Below are positions 5,839 to 11,753 of a stretch of 11,753 nucleotides of DNA, piece after piece (within the stretch, counting starts at the first letter, position 1; each line of letters starts with the position of its first letter). The notes below the pieces were generated by a model. That model did not search any database. It was not told the origin of the DNA and saw nothing but the letters and a program-made list of their open reading frames with translations. The translations under genes and the position numbers were made by a program. Location of the stretch: NCBI GenBank assembly GCA_019162915.1, contig JAFLKZ010000188.1:1-11753 (forward strand). The letters are read 5' to 3'. The stretch is from Campylobacteraceae bacterium. GTDB taxonomy: Bacteria > Campylobacterota > Campylobacteria > Campylobacterales > Sulfurospirillaceae.

Positions 5839-6963
5839 ATGCGTTGTGAAAAAATGAGCTCTTTCATTGTGATGGATATCGTGAAAGAAGCTGAAAAATT
5901 TGAAGATTGTATTCATTTTGAGATAGGACAACCTGACCTTCCGCCTTCGCCTAAAGTGAAAAATGCTTTACATGTAAGCATTGATAACAATAAATTTTCC
6001 TACACCCAAAGTCATGGCTTAGTTGAACTTCGCGAAAAAATTGTCCAGCATTACGCTAAAACATACGGGGTAACCATCGAAAAAGAACAAATCTTTTTAA
6101 CACCAGGCACCAGTGGCGCATTTTTAATAGCCTATGCGCTTACGCTCAAACATAACTCAACTTTAGGGTTAAGTGACCCATCGTATCCTTGTTATAAAAA
6201 CTTTGCCTATCTTATGGATATCAATCCTTTGTTTATGCCTATTGGTAAAGACGATAATTTTGAATTACATGTAAAGGATTTGAAACCTCATCATCTTGAT
6301 GCACTTCAAATTTCCTCCCCCGCCAATCCAACGGGAAATATCTACCAAAGTGATAATCTCAAAGAACTCGTAGAATACTGCGAAGCACATCAAATAGCCT
6401 TTATCTCTGATGAACTTTATCATGGATTGACGTATGAGGAAGAAGCAGACACCGCGCTCCAATATGGAAAAAACGTCTTTGTCATCAACGGTTTTTCAAA
6501 ATACTACTGTATGCCAGGACAGCGTTTGGGTTGGGTTATCGTTCCTAAAGAGCAAATAAGACACGCCGAAATAGTCGCCCAAAATCTCTTCATATCCGCT
6601 CCAACACTCAGCCAATACGGTGCATTAGAAGCCTTTGATGAAGAATACCTAGCCACTATCAAACAAGAGTTTAAAGCTAGACGTGATTTTTTATATGCTG
6701 AGCTTTCTACCCTTTTTGACATCGATGCTAAACCTGATGGCGCTTTTTACCTTTGGGCAAATATATCTAAGTATTCTAACGATAGCTTTGCCTTTGCCAA
6801 AGAACTTTTAGCCAATATCCATGTAGCCACAACGCCTGGGGTTGATTTTGGAACTAATGGAACAAATCACTATATACGCTTTGCCTATACTCGAAATATC
6901 GAACACATGCGTGAAGGCGTTGCTCGACTTAAAAAATATTTACATCAAAAGGAAATCCTATGA
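5839..6963 (+). CDS. Pyridoxal phosphate-dependent aminotransferase, class I/II
   Basis: Transfers an amino group between an amino acid and a 2-oxo acid in the cytoplasm. The 374 residues follow the fold-type I aminotransferase pattern. They show a start-region FEIGQPDLPPS, a TPGTSGAF glycine-rich phosphate loop, SSPANPTG with Asn163, and SDELYHG with Asp191 and Tyr194. They also show the Schiff-base lysine Lys221 in GFSKYYCMPGQRLGW with the phosphate-binding Arg229, and Arg347 (YIRFAY) for the substrate carboxylate. The substrate cannot be assigned from these motifs; aspartate, aromatic or alanine specificity is possible. ATG 5839 has AAGG about 7 bases upstream; the in-frame Met6 is a weaker alternative. 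Its stop overlaps the start of the SlyD-like gene (ATGA), so the two are coupled. Two copies of the TTACATGTAA palindrome lie within the gene. Confidence 0.85.
   Translation: MRCEKMSSFIVMDIVKEAEKFEDCIHFEIGQPDLPPSPKVKNALHVSIDNNKFSYTQSHGLVELREKIVQHYAKTYGVTIEKEQIFLTPGTSGAFLIAYALTLKHNSTLGLSDPSYPCYKNFAYLMDINPLFMPIGKDDNFELHVKDLKPHHLDALQISSPANPTGNIYQSDNLKELVEYCEAHQIAFISDELYHGLTYEEEADTALQYGKNVFVINGFSKYYCMPGQRLGWVIVPKEQIRHAEIVAQNLFISAPTLSQYGALEAFDEEYLATIKQEFKARRDFLYAELSTLFDIDAKPDGAFYLWANISKYSNDSFAFAKELLANIHVATTPGVDFGTNGTNHYIRFAYTRNIEHMREGVARLKKYLHQKEIL
5968..5977. repeat. TTACATGTAA palindrome, first copy in aminotransferase gene
   Basis: Flanked as GCTTTACATGTAAGC. It encodes Leu-His-Val in the frame TTA CAT GTA, a different frame from the flavoprotein copy. 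Confidence 0.8.
6265..6274. repeat. TTACATGTAA palindrome, second copy in aminotransferase gene
   Basis: Plus strand reads TTACATGTAAAGG and encodes Leu-His-Val-Lys. Confidence 0.8.
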
Positions 6964-7421
6964 CTAAAAACTCTGTTGTGACACTTGAATATTACATTGA
7001 AGACTTACAACATAACATCCTCGATTCTGGCGAAGAATCACTTATTTATCTTCATGGTGGCTATAACGATATTTTCCCCAAACTTGAACAAGCCTTAGAA
7101 GGTAAAAAAGTAGGCGATACCATCACGGTTCAACTCACCCCCAAAGAGTCATTTGGCGAGTACGATAACGAGTTGGTTAGTATGGAAGATCGCAGTGAAT
7201 TTGATGATAACCTCTGTGTAGGTGAACAATTTATCGTGAGCATGGATGATAGCGATGATGAAGCGCAAAAAATTTCCTATACAGTGACCGACATCAAAGA
7301 GGACAAAGTGACACTGGATGGCAATCATCCTTTAGCGGGACTTGAAGTTGTTTTTTATGCCACTGTTCTTGATATTAGAAAAGCAACTGCACAAGAGATT
7401 AAAGAAAAACACGCCCATTAG
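6960..7421 (+). CDS. slyD: SlyD-type FKBP peptidyl-prolyl cis-trans isomerase
   Basis: Catalyses proline isomerisation and acts as a folding chaperone in the cytoplasm; SlyD of enterobacteria also delivers nickel to hydrogenases. The 153 residues show the SlyD layout: an FKBP half (VVTLEYYIED at 6-15, then GYNDIFPKLEQALEGKKVGD), an inserted chaperone flap from about 70 to 120, and the second FKBP strand set with the signature DGNHPLAGLEV (120-130). The C-terminal tail is only KEKHAH, so the long His/Cys metal-binding tail of E. coli SlyD is missing and nickel delivery is doubtful. It starts within the last codons of the aminotransferase gene, with AAAGGA upstream. Confidence 0.85.
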   Translation: MTKNSVVTLEYYIEDLQHNILDSGEESLIYLHGGYNDIFPKLEQALEGKKVGDTITVQLTPKESFGEYDNELVSMEDRSEFDDNLCVGEQFIVSMDDSDDEAQKISYTVTDIKEDKVTLDGNHPLAGLEVVFYATVLDIRKATAQEIKEKHAH

Positions 7422-7450
7422 ATTTTTAACATATTATAAAGGAGCATAAA

Positions 7451-7714
7451 ATGGATAAACCCTTAATTGGTGGATTTGTACCCGCAAAATTAGAAACCAT
7501 CGTCGGAGAAAAGTATTTTTATTGTACTTGTGGACGCTCTAGTGATGGAGCACTCTGTGATGGTTCACACAAAGGCACAGGACTTACACCTAAAGCATTT
7601 ACCGCACAAAGAGAGCGAAGTGTTATCTGTACCTGTAAACGCACTAAAGAAGCACCTTATTGTAGTGGTGCCCATAGAGGACTCAGTGAAGAAGATATAG
7701 GAAAGCCTGCTTAA
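7451..7714 (+). CDS. CDGSH iron-sulfur domain protein with two motifs
   Basis: An 87-residue protein with two tandem CDGSH motifs, each expected to hold one [2Fe-2S] cluster by three Cys and one His. The first is C25-x-C27...C36-D-G-S-H40, the second C60-x-C62...C71-S-G-A-H75. The first lacks the usual proline two residues before the third cysteine (Ala34). The second has Ser in place of Asp in C-D-G. There is no membrane anchor or signal, so it should be a soluble redox or cluster-transfer protein, like the two-motif CISD3/MiNT group. The partner is unknown. It follows the SlyD-like gene by 29 bases with its own AAAGGAG 7 bases before ATG, and probably shares its transcript. Confidence 0.88.
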   Translation: MDKPLIGGFVPAKLETIVGEKYFYCTCGRSSDGALCDGSHKGTGLTPKAFTAQRERSVICTCKRTKEAPYCSGAHRGLSEEDIGKPA

Positions 7715-7737
7715 CCTAACATCATTACTCTCTTATT

Positions 7738-7785
7738 GTAGAAGCCATCATGGAAATAGTTAATAGCTATCCTTTTGGCTTCCAC
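7738..7785 (+). terminator. Imperfect hairpin downstream of the CDGSH gene
   Basis: GAAGCCA (7741-7747) pairs with TGGCTTC (7776-7782), extended outward by GT/AC. Inside, GG-ATAG pairs with CTAT-CC around a 7-base loop. No strong T run follows, so a terminator or a processing structure is possible. Confidence 0.35.
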
Positions 7786-7797
7786 TTTACATGTAAA
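7786..7797. repeat. TTTACATGTAAA palindrome, intergenic copy before the MFS gene
   Basis: A full 12-base palindrome directly after the hairpin and 24 bases before the TATACT box of the MFS gene. On the minus strand AAAGTGG follows instead of AAAGG. Confidence 0.8.
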
Positions 7798-7820
7798 ACA
7801 CTTTCAAACCTTAACTCCGC

Positions 7821-7826
7821 TATACT
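7821..7826 (+). promoter_or_regulatory. Possible -10 box of the MFS transporter gene
   Basis: TATACT, 31 bases before the MFS start codon and identical to the proposed aminotransferase -10. No -35 is evident. Confidence 0.35.
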
Positions 7827-7856
7827 TTCCTCATTCAATCCAAGAGCAAGTATCAC

Positions 7857-9074
7857 ATGAACATCAACACATTCAAGGCTTTTAAAAGCCGAAATTATCG
7901 ACTTTTTTTTGCAGGGCAGTCTGTCTCACTTATGGGCACATGGATGCAAAGAACTGCTGTGTATTGGGTCATTTATGTGCAAACAAACTCTGCATTTATG
8001 CTAGGTCTTAGTGTATTTGCCTCTCAATTCCCTTCCTTTTTATTCTCACTGCTTGGCGGTACTATCGCCGATAGATACAATCGTTTCAAGGTACTTCTTT
8101 TCACACAAATTGCTTCGATGGTACAAGCTGTTGCGATGACATTGGTGGTTGTCTTTACTGATTATTCTGTGGTGGAGCTTATTTTTCTAAGCGTTCTCCT
8201 TGGCATTGTCAATGCTTTTGATGTCCCTGCTCGCCAATCTTTAGTGCATTATATGGTTGAACAAAAAGAAGATGTAGGCAATGCCATAGCGCTTAATTCA
8301 ACGATGGTCAATCTAGCCCGTCTCATAGGCCCAGCCTTTGCAGGTTTTATCCTCGAAACATTGGGAGCAGGAATCTGTTTTATGCTCAATGCGCTTAGTT
8401 TTATCGCCGTCATCATTTCACTGCTGATGATGAAATTACCCGCACATATCCCACAAGCCCGTACTCAAAAAATGCTAGCTGATCTTAAAGATGGTCTTCG
8501 TTACTTAAAATCAACCCCATCACTTGGTATCTTAATATTACTCCTCTCGCTCATGAGTCTACTGGTACTTCCTTATACAACATTGTTTCCGATTATCGCG
8601 AAAGAGACATTGGGAGGAGATGCTTCAATCTATGGGTATCTTAACAGTTTTGTTGGTGTTGGGGCACTGAGTGGAGCTATTTTACTTGCTTCTCTCAAAC
8701 ACACCAGTAACCTAAGAAAATTACTCATTGTCGCTACCACGCTTTTTGGCTTAGGCATAGTTCTTTTTGCACTCTCCTATTCGTTACTCTTTTCCTTGTT
8801 ATTTTGCGCCATTGCAGGCTTTGGAATGATGTTACATGTCACCATCATCAATACCCTACTTCAAACAACATCGGATAGCAACATGAGAGGAAGAGTCATT
8901 AGTTATTTTGCGATGGCTTTTTTTGGTATGCAACCCATTGGCGCACTCTTAATAGGAACTATTTCGCATTATATTGGCGCAGGGGAAACTCTTTTTTTAG
9001 AAGGCTGTGCTGCACTCATTATCATCGCCCTCTTTTCGCCTTATCTGTGGAAAGTCGCAAATAATAGAAGGTGA
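7857..9074 (+). CDS. MFS transporter, EntS/MFS_3-like exporter
   Basis: An inner-membrane secondary transporter of 405 residues with alternating long hydrophobic segments that fit 11-12 transmembrane helices. The N-terminus (FKAFKSRNYRLFFAGQSVSLMGTWMQ) is typical of the MFS_3 subgroup that includes the enterobactin exporter EntS and many drug exporters. Motif A between helices 2 and 3 is GGTIADRYNRFK (67-78), with Asp72-Arg73 and a second basic pair. A segment NAFDVPARQSLV after helix 4 is also typical of this subgroup. A charged central loop lies around residues 195-225. The transported compound cannot be told. There is no strong Shine-Dalgarno before ATG (only a purine-rich AAGAGCAAG), so the start is supported mainly by family alignment. 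The gene stands alone. Confidence 0.85.
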   Translation: MNINTFKAFKSRNYRLFFAGQSVSLMGTWMQRTAVYWVIYVQTNSAFMLGLSVFASQFPSFLFSLLGGTIADRYNRFKVLLFTQIASMVQAVAMTLVVVFTDYSVVELIFLSVLLGIVNAFDVPARQSLVHYMVEQKEDVGNAIALNSTMVNLARLIGPAFAGFILETLGAGICFMLNALSFIAVIISLLMMKLPAHIPQARTQKMLADLKDGLRYLKSTPSLGILILLLSLMSLLVLPYTTLFPIIAKETLGGDASIYGYLNSFVGVGALSGAILLASLKHTSNLRKLLIVATTLFGLGIVLFALSYSLLFSLLFCAIAGFGMMLHVTIINTLLQTTSDSNMRGRVISYFAMAFFGMQPIGALLIGTISHYIGAGETLFLEGCAALIIIALFSPYLWKVANNRR

Positions 9075-9155
9075 TATATAAAATCGTTTCATTTTCTTTC
9101 AATGTAGAGAAAGCAAAAGCTAAGTCCTCGTATACTAGTAAAATAAAAAAGGTAA

Positions 9156-9176
9156 TTTATCGTTTATTTCGATAAA
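9156..9176. terminator. Small hairpin between MFS gene and the TOPRIM pseudogene
   Basis: TTTATCG (9156-9162) pairs with CGATAAA (9170-9176) around a 7-base loop, overlapping the pseudogene stop codon at 9164. It has few G-C pairs and only short T runs on either side, so its role is uncertain. Confidence 0.3.
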
Positions 9177-9823
9177 AATAATAAAAATGCTTTTAAATCA
9201 TCTAAAATAGAATTATCAAAATTCCAAATATCTTTTTTGATTCCAACTTCAGTATTACATTTTCTGCCAGCTTGCCTTTTATCTTGATTAGAACAAGTGT
9301 CATATCTAATATAATTATTTACCCAAAATTTATCGAAATCTTTTAAGGAAATGCTTTTCCCTTTTTCTTCTAAACATGTTTTCCAAGACTCTAAGCAATC
9401 GGCATAAGTAGAATCTTCAGTTTTAATAGCTTTTAAAACAGTATCAAGCTCACCAACACCATCTACATTCATAACATAACAACCAATTGCAACATCTAGT
9501 TCATCTGATTTTATAAAGTTATTTGTTCTAACAAGTTCAACATCTGAACAAATAGATTTTAAGTGCGTATTTATAAATGTTATTCTTTTTTCAATACCTT
9601 CATTATCGGCATCTACAATAATCCCAATTTTTTAATATTTATCAACTCTTGTTTTCACTTCGCGTAGTTTATACTCTAAATTTGATAAACCATCCAAGCA
9701 TTCAAAATCATGGATATTACATATTGGATTATCTATTTGAATGTTAGCAATTTGCAATACCTCAACCATCTTTTCAATAAAATATTTATCATTATGGCTT
9801 TCTACAATAATAAGGTTACTCAC
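9164..9823 (-). pseudogene. TOPRIM-like (DUF3226-type) protein gene broken by one nonsense codon
   Basis: A single reading frame of 219 codons is interrupted only by TAA at 9634-9632. The two open parts (63 residues, then about 155) are exactly in phase and read as one protein. The N-terminus LIIVESHNDKYFIEK carries the TOPRIM glutamate (Glu8). Directly after the stop come K-I-G-I-I-V-D-A-D, giving the TOPRIM D-x-D pair. This resembles the DUF3226 or related DUF4435/OLD-type TOPRIM nucleases that sit beside AAA ATPases in two-gene defence modules. The lost codon was plausibly AAA (one base change). The GTG start at 9823 overlaps the 3' end of the ATPase fragment by 8 bases, the usual arrangement for such pairs. 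The region looks clearly richer in A/T than the neighbouring genes. Family assignment is from motifs only. Confidence 0.6.
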
Positions 9824-10031
9824 CTCTTACACTCCCCCCGTTTTCCAAAGCGTACGATAATTGATTACTACTTCTTTCATTGACAGTAATTAAGCCTGTT
9901 TTTTGGTTTTTATAGAATTCAAGATAAATTCCTTCATCATCTTCATTAATTTCATTAAATGCTTCAATACACTCTTTAGAATGACTTGTAGCAAATATTT
10001 GGCAATTTGCCATTTTCGAAGCTTCAAAAGA
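9816..10031 (-). pseudogene. 3' fragment of an AAA (OLD/AAA_15-type) ATPase gene
   Basis: About 70 codons remain of the C-terminal part of an ABC-type AAA ATPase. The segment CQIFATSHSKECIEAF is the typical strand and H-loop (switch histidine) following Walker B, and the rest (IYLEFYKNQKTGLITVNERS) is the usual C-terminal beta region. Walker A, signature and Walker B are absent. Codons upstream of Met at 10013 (FEASK) still fit the family, but the frame meets TAG at 10049-10047 and similarity appears to end near 10031. At that point a GC-rich repeat element begins, so the 5' part was probably lost by insertion or deletion. It was probably the partner of the overlapping TOPRIM-like gene. Confidence 0.65.
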
Positions 10032-10033
10032 AA

Positions 10034-10133
10034 GTAGGGGTCGGGGCTAAACTTTTAACTTTTTACAAGTCATTTTATTTATTTATTTACATGTAAAAGG
10101 AAAAATGAGAAAAGTTTGCCCAGCCCTTTTTTT
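10034..10133. repeat. GC-rich imperfect inverted repeat, REP-like element
   Basis: The left arm GTAGGGGTCGGGGCTAAAC plus TTTT (10034-10056) is an imperfect reverse complement of AAAAGTTTGCCCAGCCC (10110-10126), which is followed by seven T. TCATTTT (10070-10076) and AAAATGA (10102-10108) extend the pairing inward, and the TTTACATGTAAA palindrome is in the middle. GC islands in AT-rich DNA, a GTAG start and an inverted pair of related units resemble REP/BIME elements mobilised by IS200-like REP-associated transposases. No transposase gene is in the window. The T run could also make it a plus-strand terminator. Family assignment is inference. Confidence 0.4.
10086..10097. repeat. TTTACATGTAAA palindrome, copy inside the inverted repeat
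   Basis: A full 12-base palindrome followed on plus by AAGG, then by AAAAATG. The ATG opens only a 17-codon frame. Confidence 0.8.
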
Positions 10134-10173
10134 AATCACCTATTCAAATACTCCATAGCAATCCTCTTAGCCT

Positions 10174-10854
10174 CTATCCCACTAGCCCCTTTGCCTCTTT
10201 CACCACAAAGGTAAAGACTTTGGTACTTTGAGGCTCTTCTACAAATCCTACGAACCAACCTATTCCACTACAACTTCCTGTTTTCCCAGAAAAAGTGTAG
10301 TTCTTTTTTTTCTCAAGTGTCATGATATCTTTTACAATTACCATTGTTCTATGTGTAAAAGGTAATTCTTCACGTATCAGTTTAGAGAGAAATTTAACCT
10401 GTTCATTGGGTGAGATTTTAAGACTGCCATTACCCAACCAAAAAGTAGTCAGTGTTTGAGAAGTATCGTTATTACCATAATCAATTTTAGCAACCATCTC
10501 TTGCATTTTCTTTGCACCTATACGCTTTGCAAGTTCTTGATAAAACCAAACTGTCGATACACTGATAGCTGAGCGCATCGAATGGTCTTTATTCCAAAAG
10601 GCATATTCTCTTATCTCTCCATCCCATACTATGGTCTCATTTTCATCATTTATCACCTGACTATCTAGCGCTATCATACTATTGGGGATTTTGAAAGTTG
10701 AGCAAGGATGTAACCGCTCATCAACATAGGTGCCAAAAACATCTCGTTTAGAACTGTTCAAATCTAAGATGACTGCCGAGCCATCGTAAGCACCAAAATT
10801 TGGCTCTGAAGCAAACATAAAACTACCTATCAAAAATAGTAACTTGACAATCAT
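10174..10854 (-). CDS. bla: Class D (OXA-type) beta-lactamase, probably frameshifted near the 3' end
   Basis: A serine beta-lactamase exported to the periplasm. A signal peptide (about residues 1-15, MIVKLLFLIGSFMFA) precedes the mature protein. Class D motifs are complete: catalytic Ser52-Thr-Phe-Lys55, Ser100-Thr-Val102 (S-x-V), Tyr126-Gly-Asn128, TFWLGNGSLKISPNEQ (137-152) and Lys191-Thr-Gly193 before GWFVGFVE. The annotated frame ends at TAG (10176-10174) after KEAKGLVG. One base lost in the four-G run (10189-10186) would explain this. With five G the frame continues as GASGIEAKRIAMEYLNR to TGA at 10138-10136, a natural class D end. The last helix is therefore missing, or the base is a sequencing error; all active-site motifs lie upstream. 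It starts 3 bases after the HD gene, likely one operon. Hydrolysis spectrum cannot be predicted. Confidence 0.82.
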   Translation of the reverse strand: MIVKLLFLIGSFMFASEPNFGAYDGSAVILDLNSSKRDVFGTYVDERLHPCSTFKIPNSMIALDSQVINDENETIVWDGEIREYAFWNKDHSMRSAISVSTVWFYQELAKRIGAKKMQEMVAKIDYGNNDTSQTLTTFWLGNGSLKISPNEQVKFLSKLIREELPFTHRTMVIVKDIMTLEKKKNYTFSGKTGSCSGIGWFVGFVEEPQSTKVFTFVVKEAKGLVG

Positions 10855-10857
10855 AAC

Positions 10858-11421
10858 CTACTCTTTCATTTCCAATCCAAGACTAGGTGCTATCTCTCTC
10901 ATCGCCGCTATCACATCAATGATAAGTTCATCAAGCGTAACGCCTAGCATATCTGCACCTTGTTGGATGACTTCTCTACTTGCACCTGCTGCAAACGTGC
11001 GTGTTTTGTACTTTTTCTTGACGGAGGAGAGTTCTAAGTCCATCACCGAACCACTGGGGCGAACTAAGGCACAAGCAGTAATTAGTCCTGTCAGTTCATC
11101 GATAGCATAGAGTGTTTTTTCCATCGTGCTTATAGGCTCAATGTCGGTACAAATGCCATATCCATGTGACATGATAGCTCGGATAATTTCTTCACTGTAT
11201 CCGTGTTTTCGCATTATCTCTGCTGTTTTAACACAATGCTCTTGAGGATATTTTTCATAATCCAAATCATGCAAAAGCCCAACCATACCCCATATTTCTT
11301 CATCTTGATTTTGTTTTCGTGCAAAATATCGCATCGTACCTTCAACGGCAAGTCCATGTGTCACTAAAGCATTTCCGTTGTATTCTGTTAATAAAGCAAA
11401 CGCCTCTTCTCTCTTTGGCAT
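10858..11421 (-). CDS. HD-domain metal-dependent phosphohydrolase
   Basis: A 187-residue cytoplasmic protein of the HD/HDIG family. The metal-binding residues are visible in order: His22 (VTHGLAVEG), His51-Asp52 (LLHDLDYEKYPQEH), His86 (IMSHGYG) and Asp108 (AIDELTG). Such proteins hydrolyse phosphate esters or nucleotides; the substrate here is unknown. The spacing and single domain match the stand-alone HDIG proteins common in anaerobes, and no RelA/SpoT synthetase or GGDEF region is present. The start at 11421 is supported by AAAGGA 5-6 bases upstream. That ribosome binding site is itself the flank of a TTTACATGTAAA palindrome. The beta-lactamase gene follows 3 bases after its stop. Confidence 0.82.
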   Translation of the reverse strand: MPKREEAFALLTEYNGNALVTHGLAVEGTMRYFARKQNQDEEIWGMVGLLHDLDYEKYPQEHCVKTAEIMRKHGYSEEIIRAIMSHGYGICTDIEPISTMEKTLYAIDELTGLITACALVRPSGSVMDLELSSVKKKYKTRTFAAGASREVIQQGADMLGVTLDELIIDVIAAMREIAPSLGLEMKE

Positions 11422-11429
11422 ATTTATCC

Positions 11430-11441
11430 TTTACATGTAAA
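11430..11441. repeat. TTTACATGTAAA palindrome upstream of HD gene
   Basis: On the minus strand the palindrome runs directly into AAAGGA, the ribosome binding site of the HD gene. Confidence 0.8.
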
Positions 11442-11457
11442 TATACTATTTTATCTT

Positions 11458-11469
11458 TTTACATGTAAA
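11458..11469. repeat. TTTACATGTAAA palindrome upstream of methyltransferase gene
   Basis: Plus strand continues as AAAGG then a T-rich stretch. It is 54 bases from the methyltransferase ATG, so it is not its ribosome binding site. Confidence 0.8.
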
Positions 11470-11522
11470 GGTTTTATTTGCTTTGCGGTAATATTACGTT
11501 CTATTTTAAAAGGGACAAAACA

Positions 11523-11753
11523 ATGACTCCAACAAAAGATTATTTTGAGCATAAAGCAAAAAGTTACGAAAAAGAAGCTACAAGAGTTGATAATGTTAAA
11601 AATATTGCTGATACTATTTTAAAAAATATCTCCTACGATAAAGAGATGGAACTGATGGATTTTGGCTCAGGTACGGGTCTTTTAACATCACATATCGCCC
11701 CTTTTGTCAAAAAAATAACAGCTATTGATCTGTCAAAAGCGATGAATGCCGTG
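11523..11753 (+). CDS. Class I SAM-dependent methyltransferase, 5' part
   Basis: The first 77 codons of a gene that runs past the window end. MDFGSGTGLLT (45-55) is the glycine-rich SAM-binding motif I, and ITAIDLSKAM (66-75) carries the acidic end of beta strand 2 (Asp70) that binds the ribose. The N-terminal DYFEHKAKSYEKEATR helix is typical of the UbiE/Methyltransf_11/25 type. The methyl acceptor cannot be assigned. AAAGGGAC before ATG supports the start. It diverges from the HD/beta-lactamase operon. Confidence 0.8.
   Translation, partial: MTPTKDYFEHKAKSYEKEATRVDNVKNIADTILKNISYDKEMELMDFGSGTGLLTSHIAPFVKKITAIDLSKAMNAV

Larger units (their letters stand above)
11422..11522. promoter_or_regulatory. 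Divergent promoter region between HD and methyltransferase genes
   Basis: One hundred bases of A/T-rich DNA holding two perfect TTTACATGTAAA palindromes 28 bases apart, with their AAGG flanks pointing outward. TAATAT (11489-11494) is a possible -10 for the methyltransferase gene and TAGTAT on the minus strand near 11449-11444 one for the HD gene. AAAGGG lies before the methyltransferase ATG. Confidence 0.35.

Noticed and set aside
5766..5867. Longer aldo/keto reductase start at 5867 adding 34 residues
   Set aside because: It would overlap the divergent aminotransferase start and both promoters. The Met at 5765 has AAGGAG at good spacing, and the added residues do not look like AKR sequence.
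10105..10158. Seventeen-codon frame starting ATGAGAAAAG after AAAAGG
   Set aside because: It has a good ribosome binding site by chance from the palindrome flank, but runs through the inverted repeat and the beta-lactamase end and has no peptide features.
11430..11469. Two TTTACATGTAAA copies as a dedicated operator of the HD/methyltransferase promoters
   Set aside because: The same palindrome occurs inside three coding positions and in unrelated spacers, so a local operator role is not the simplest reading, although binding by a protein remains possible.

Overview
The window looks like chromosomal DNA of an AT-rich member of the Campylobacterota, most likely Sulfurospirillum or a close relative. 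This rests on protein character, gene repertoire (free-living, micro-oxic or anaerobic, nif genes, superoxide reductase) and on promoters that show a clear TATAAT-like -10 with no obvious -35. The genus is an inference; no rRNA or marker gene is present. No tRNA, rRNA or CRISPR was seen.

Left part (1-5816), nitrogen-fixation periphery. A superoxide reductase gene on + faces a minus-strand block. In transcription order the block is aldo/keto reductase, soluble fumarate-reductase-type flavoprotein, nifT, a NifA-like sigma54 activator without a DNA-binding domain, and a SIR2-like protein. A good sigma54 (-24/-12) site precedes the aldo/keto reductase gene, and nifA has its own sigma70-type -10. 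Thus a constitutively made or separately controlled activator may drive its own neighbours. The structural genes nifHDK are not in the window. Between the flavoprotein gene and nifT lies a terminator hairpin whose 3' half can pair instead with a segment beside the nifT ribosome binding site, an attenuator-like layout.

Middle part (5811-9074), plus strand. A class I/II aminotransferase, a SlyD-type FKBP isomerase (4-base overlap) and a two-motif CDGSH iron-sulfur protein form a probable operon. It is divergent from the nif-linked block. After a hairpin comes a single MFS exporter gene.

Right part (9075-11753). An AT-rich decayed region holds the 3' fragment of an AAA ATPase gene and an overlapping TOPRIM-like (DUF3226-type) gene broken by one nonsense codon. 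Together they resemble a lost two-gene ATPase/TOPRIM defence module. The ATPase is cut off exactly where a GC-rich imperfect inverted repeat (REP-like) begins. Beyond it are a class D beta-lactamase gene, apparently frameshifted near its 3' end, behind an HD-domain hydrolase gene. The start of a divergent SAM-dependent methyltransferase gene runs off the window.

The most unusual sequence-level signal is the palindrome TTACATGTAA. It occurs seven times in the window, in intergenic DNA and inside genes in different reading frames, usually followed by AAGG on one side. It behaves like a highly iterated palindrome rather than an ordinary operator.
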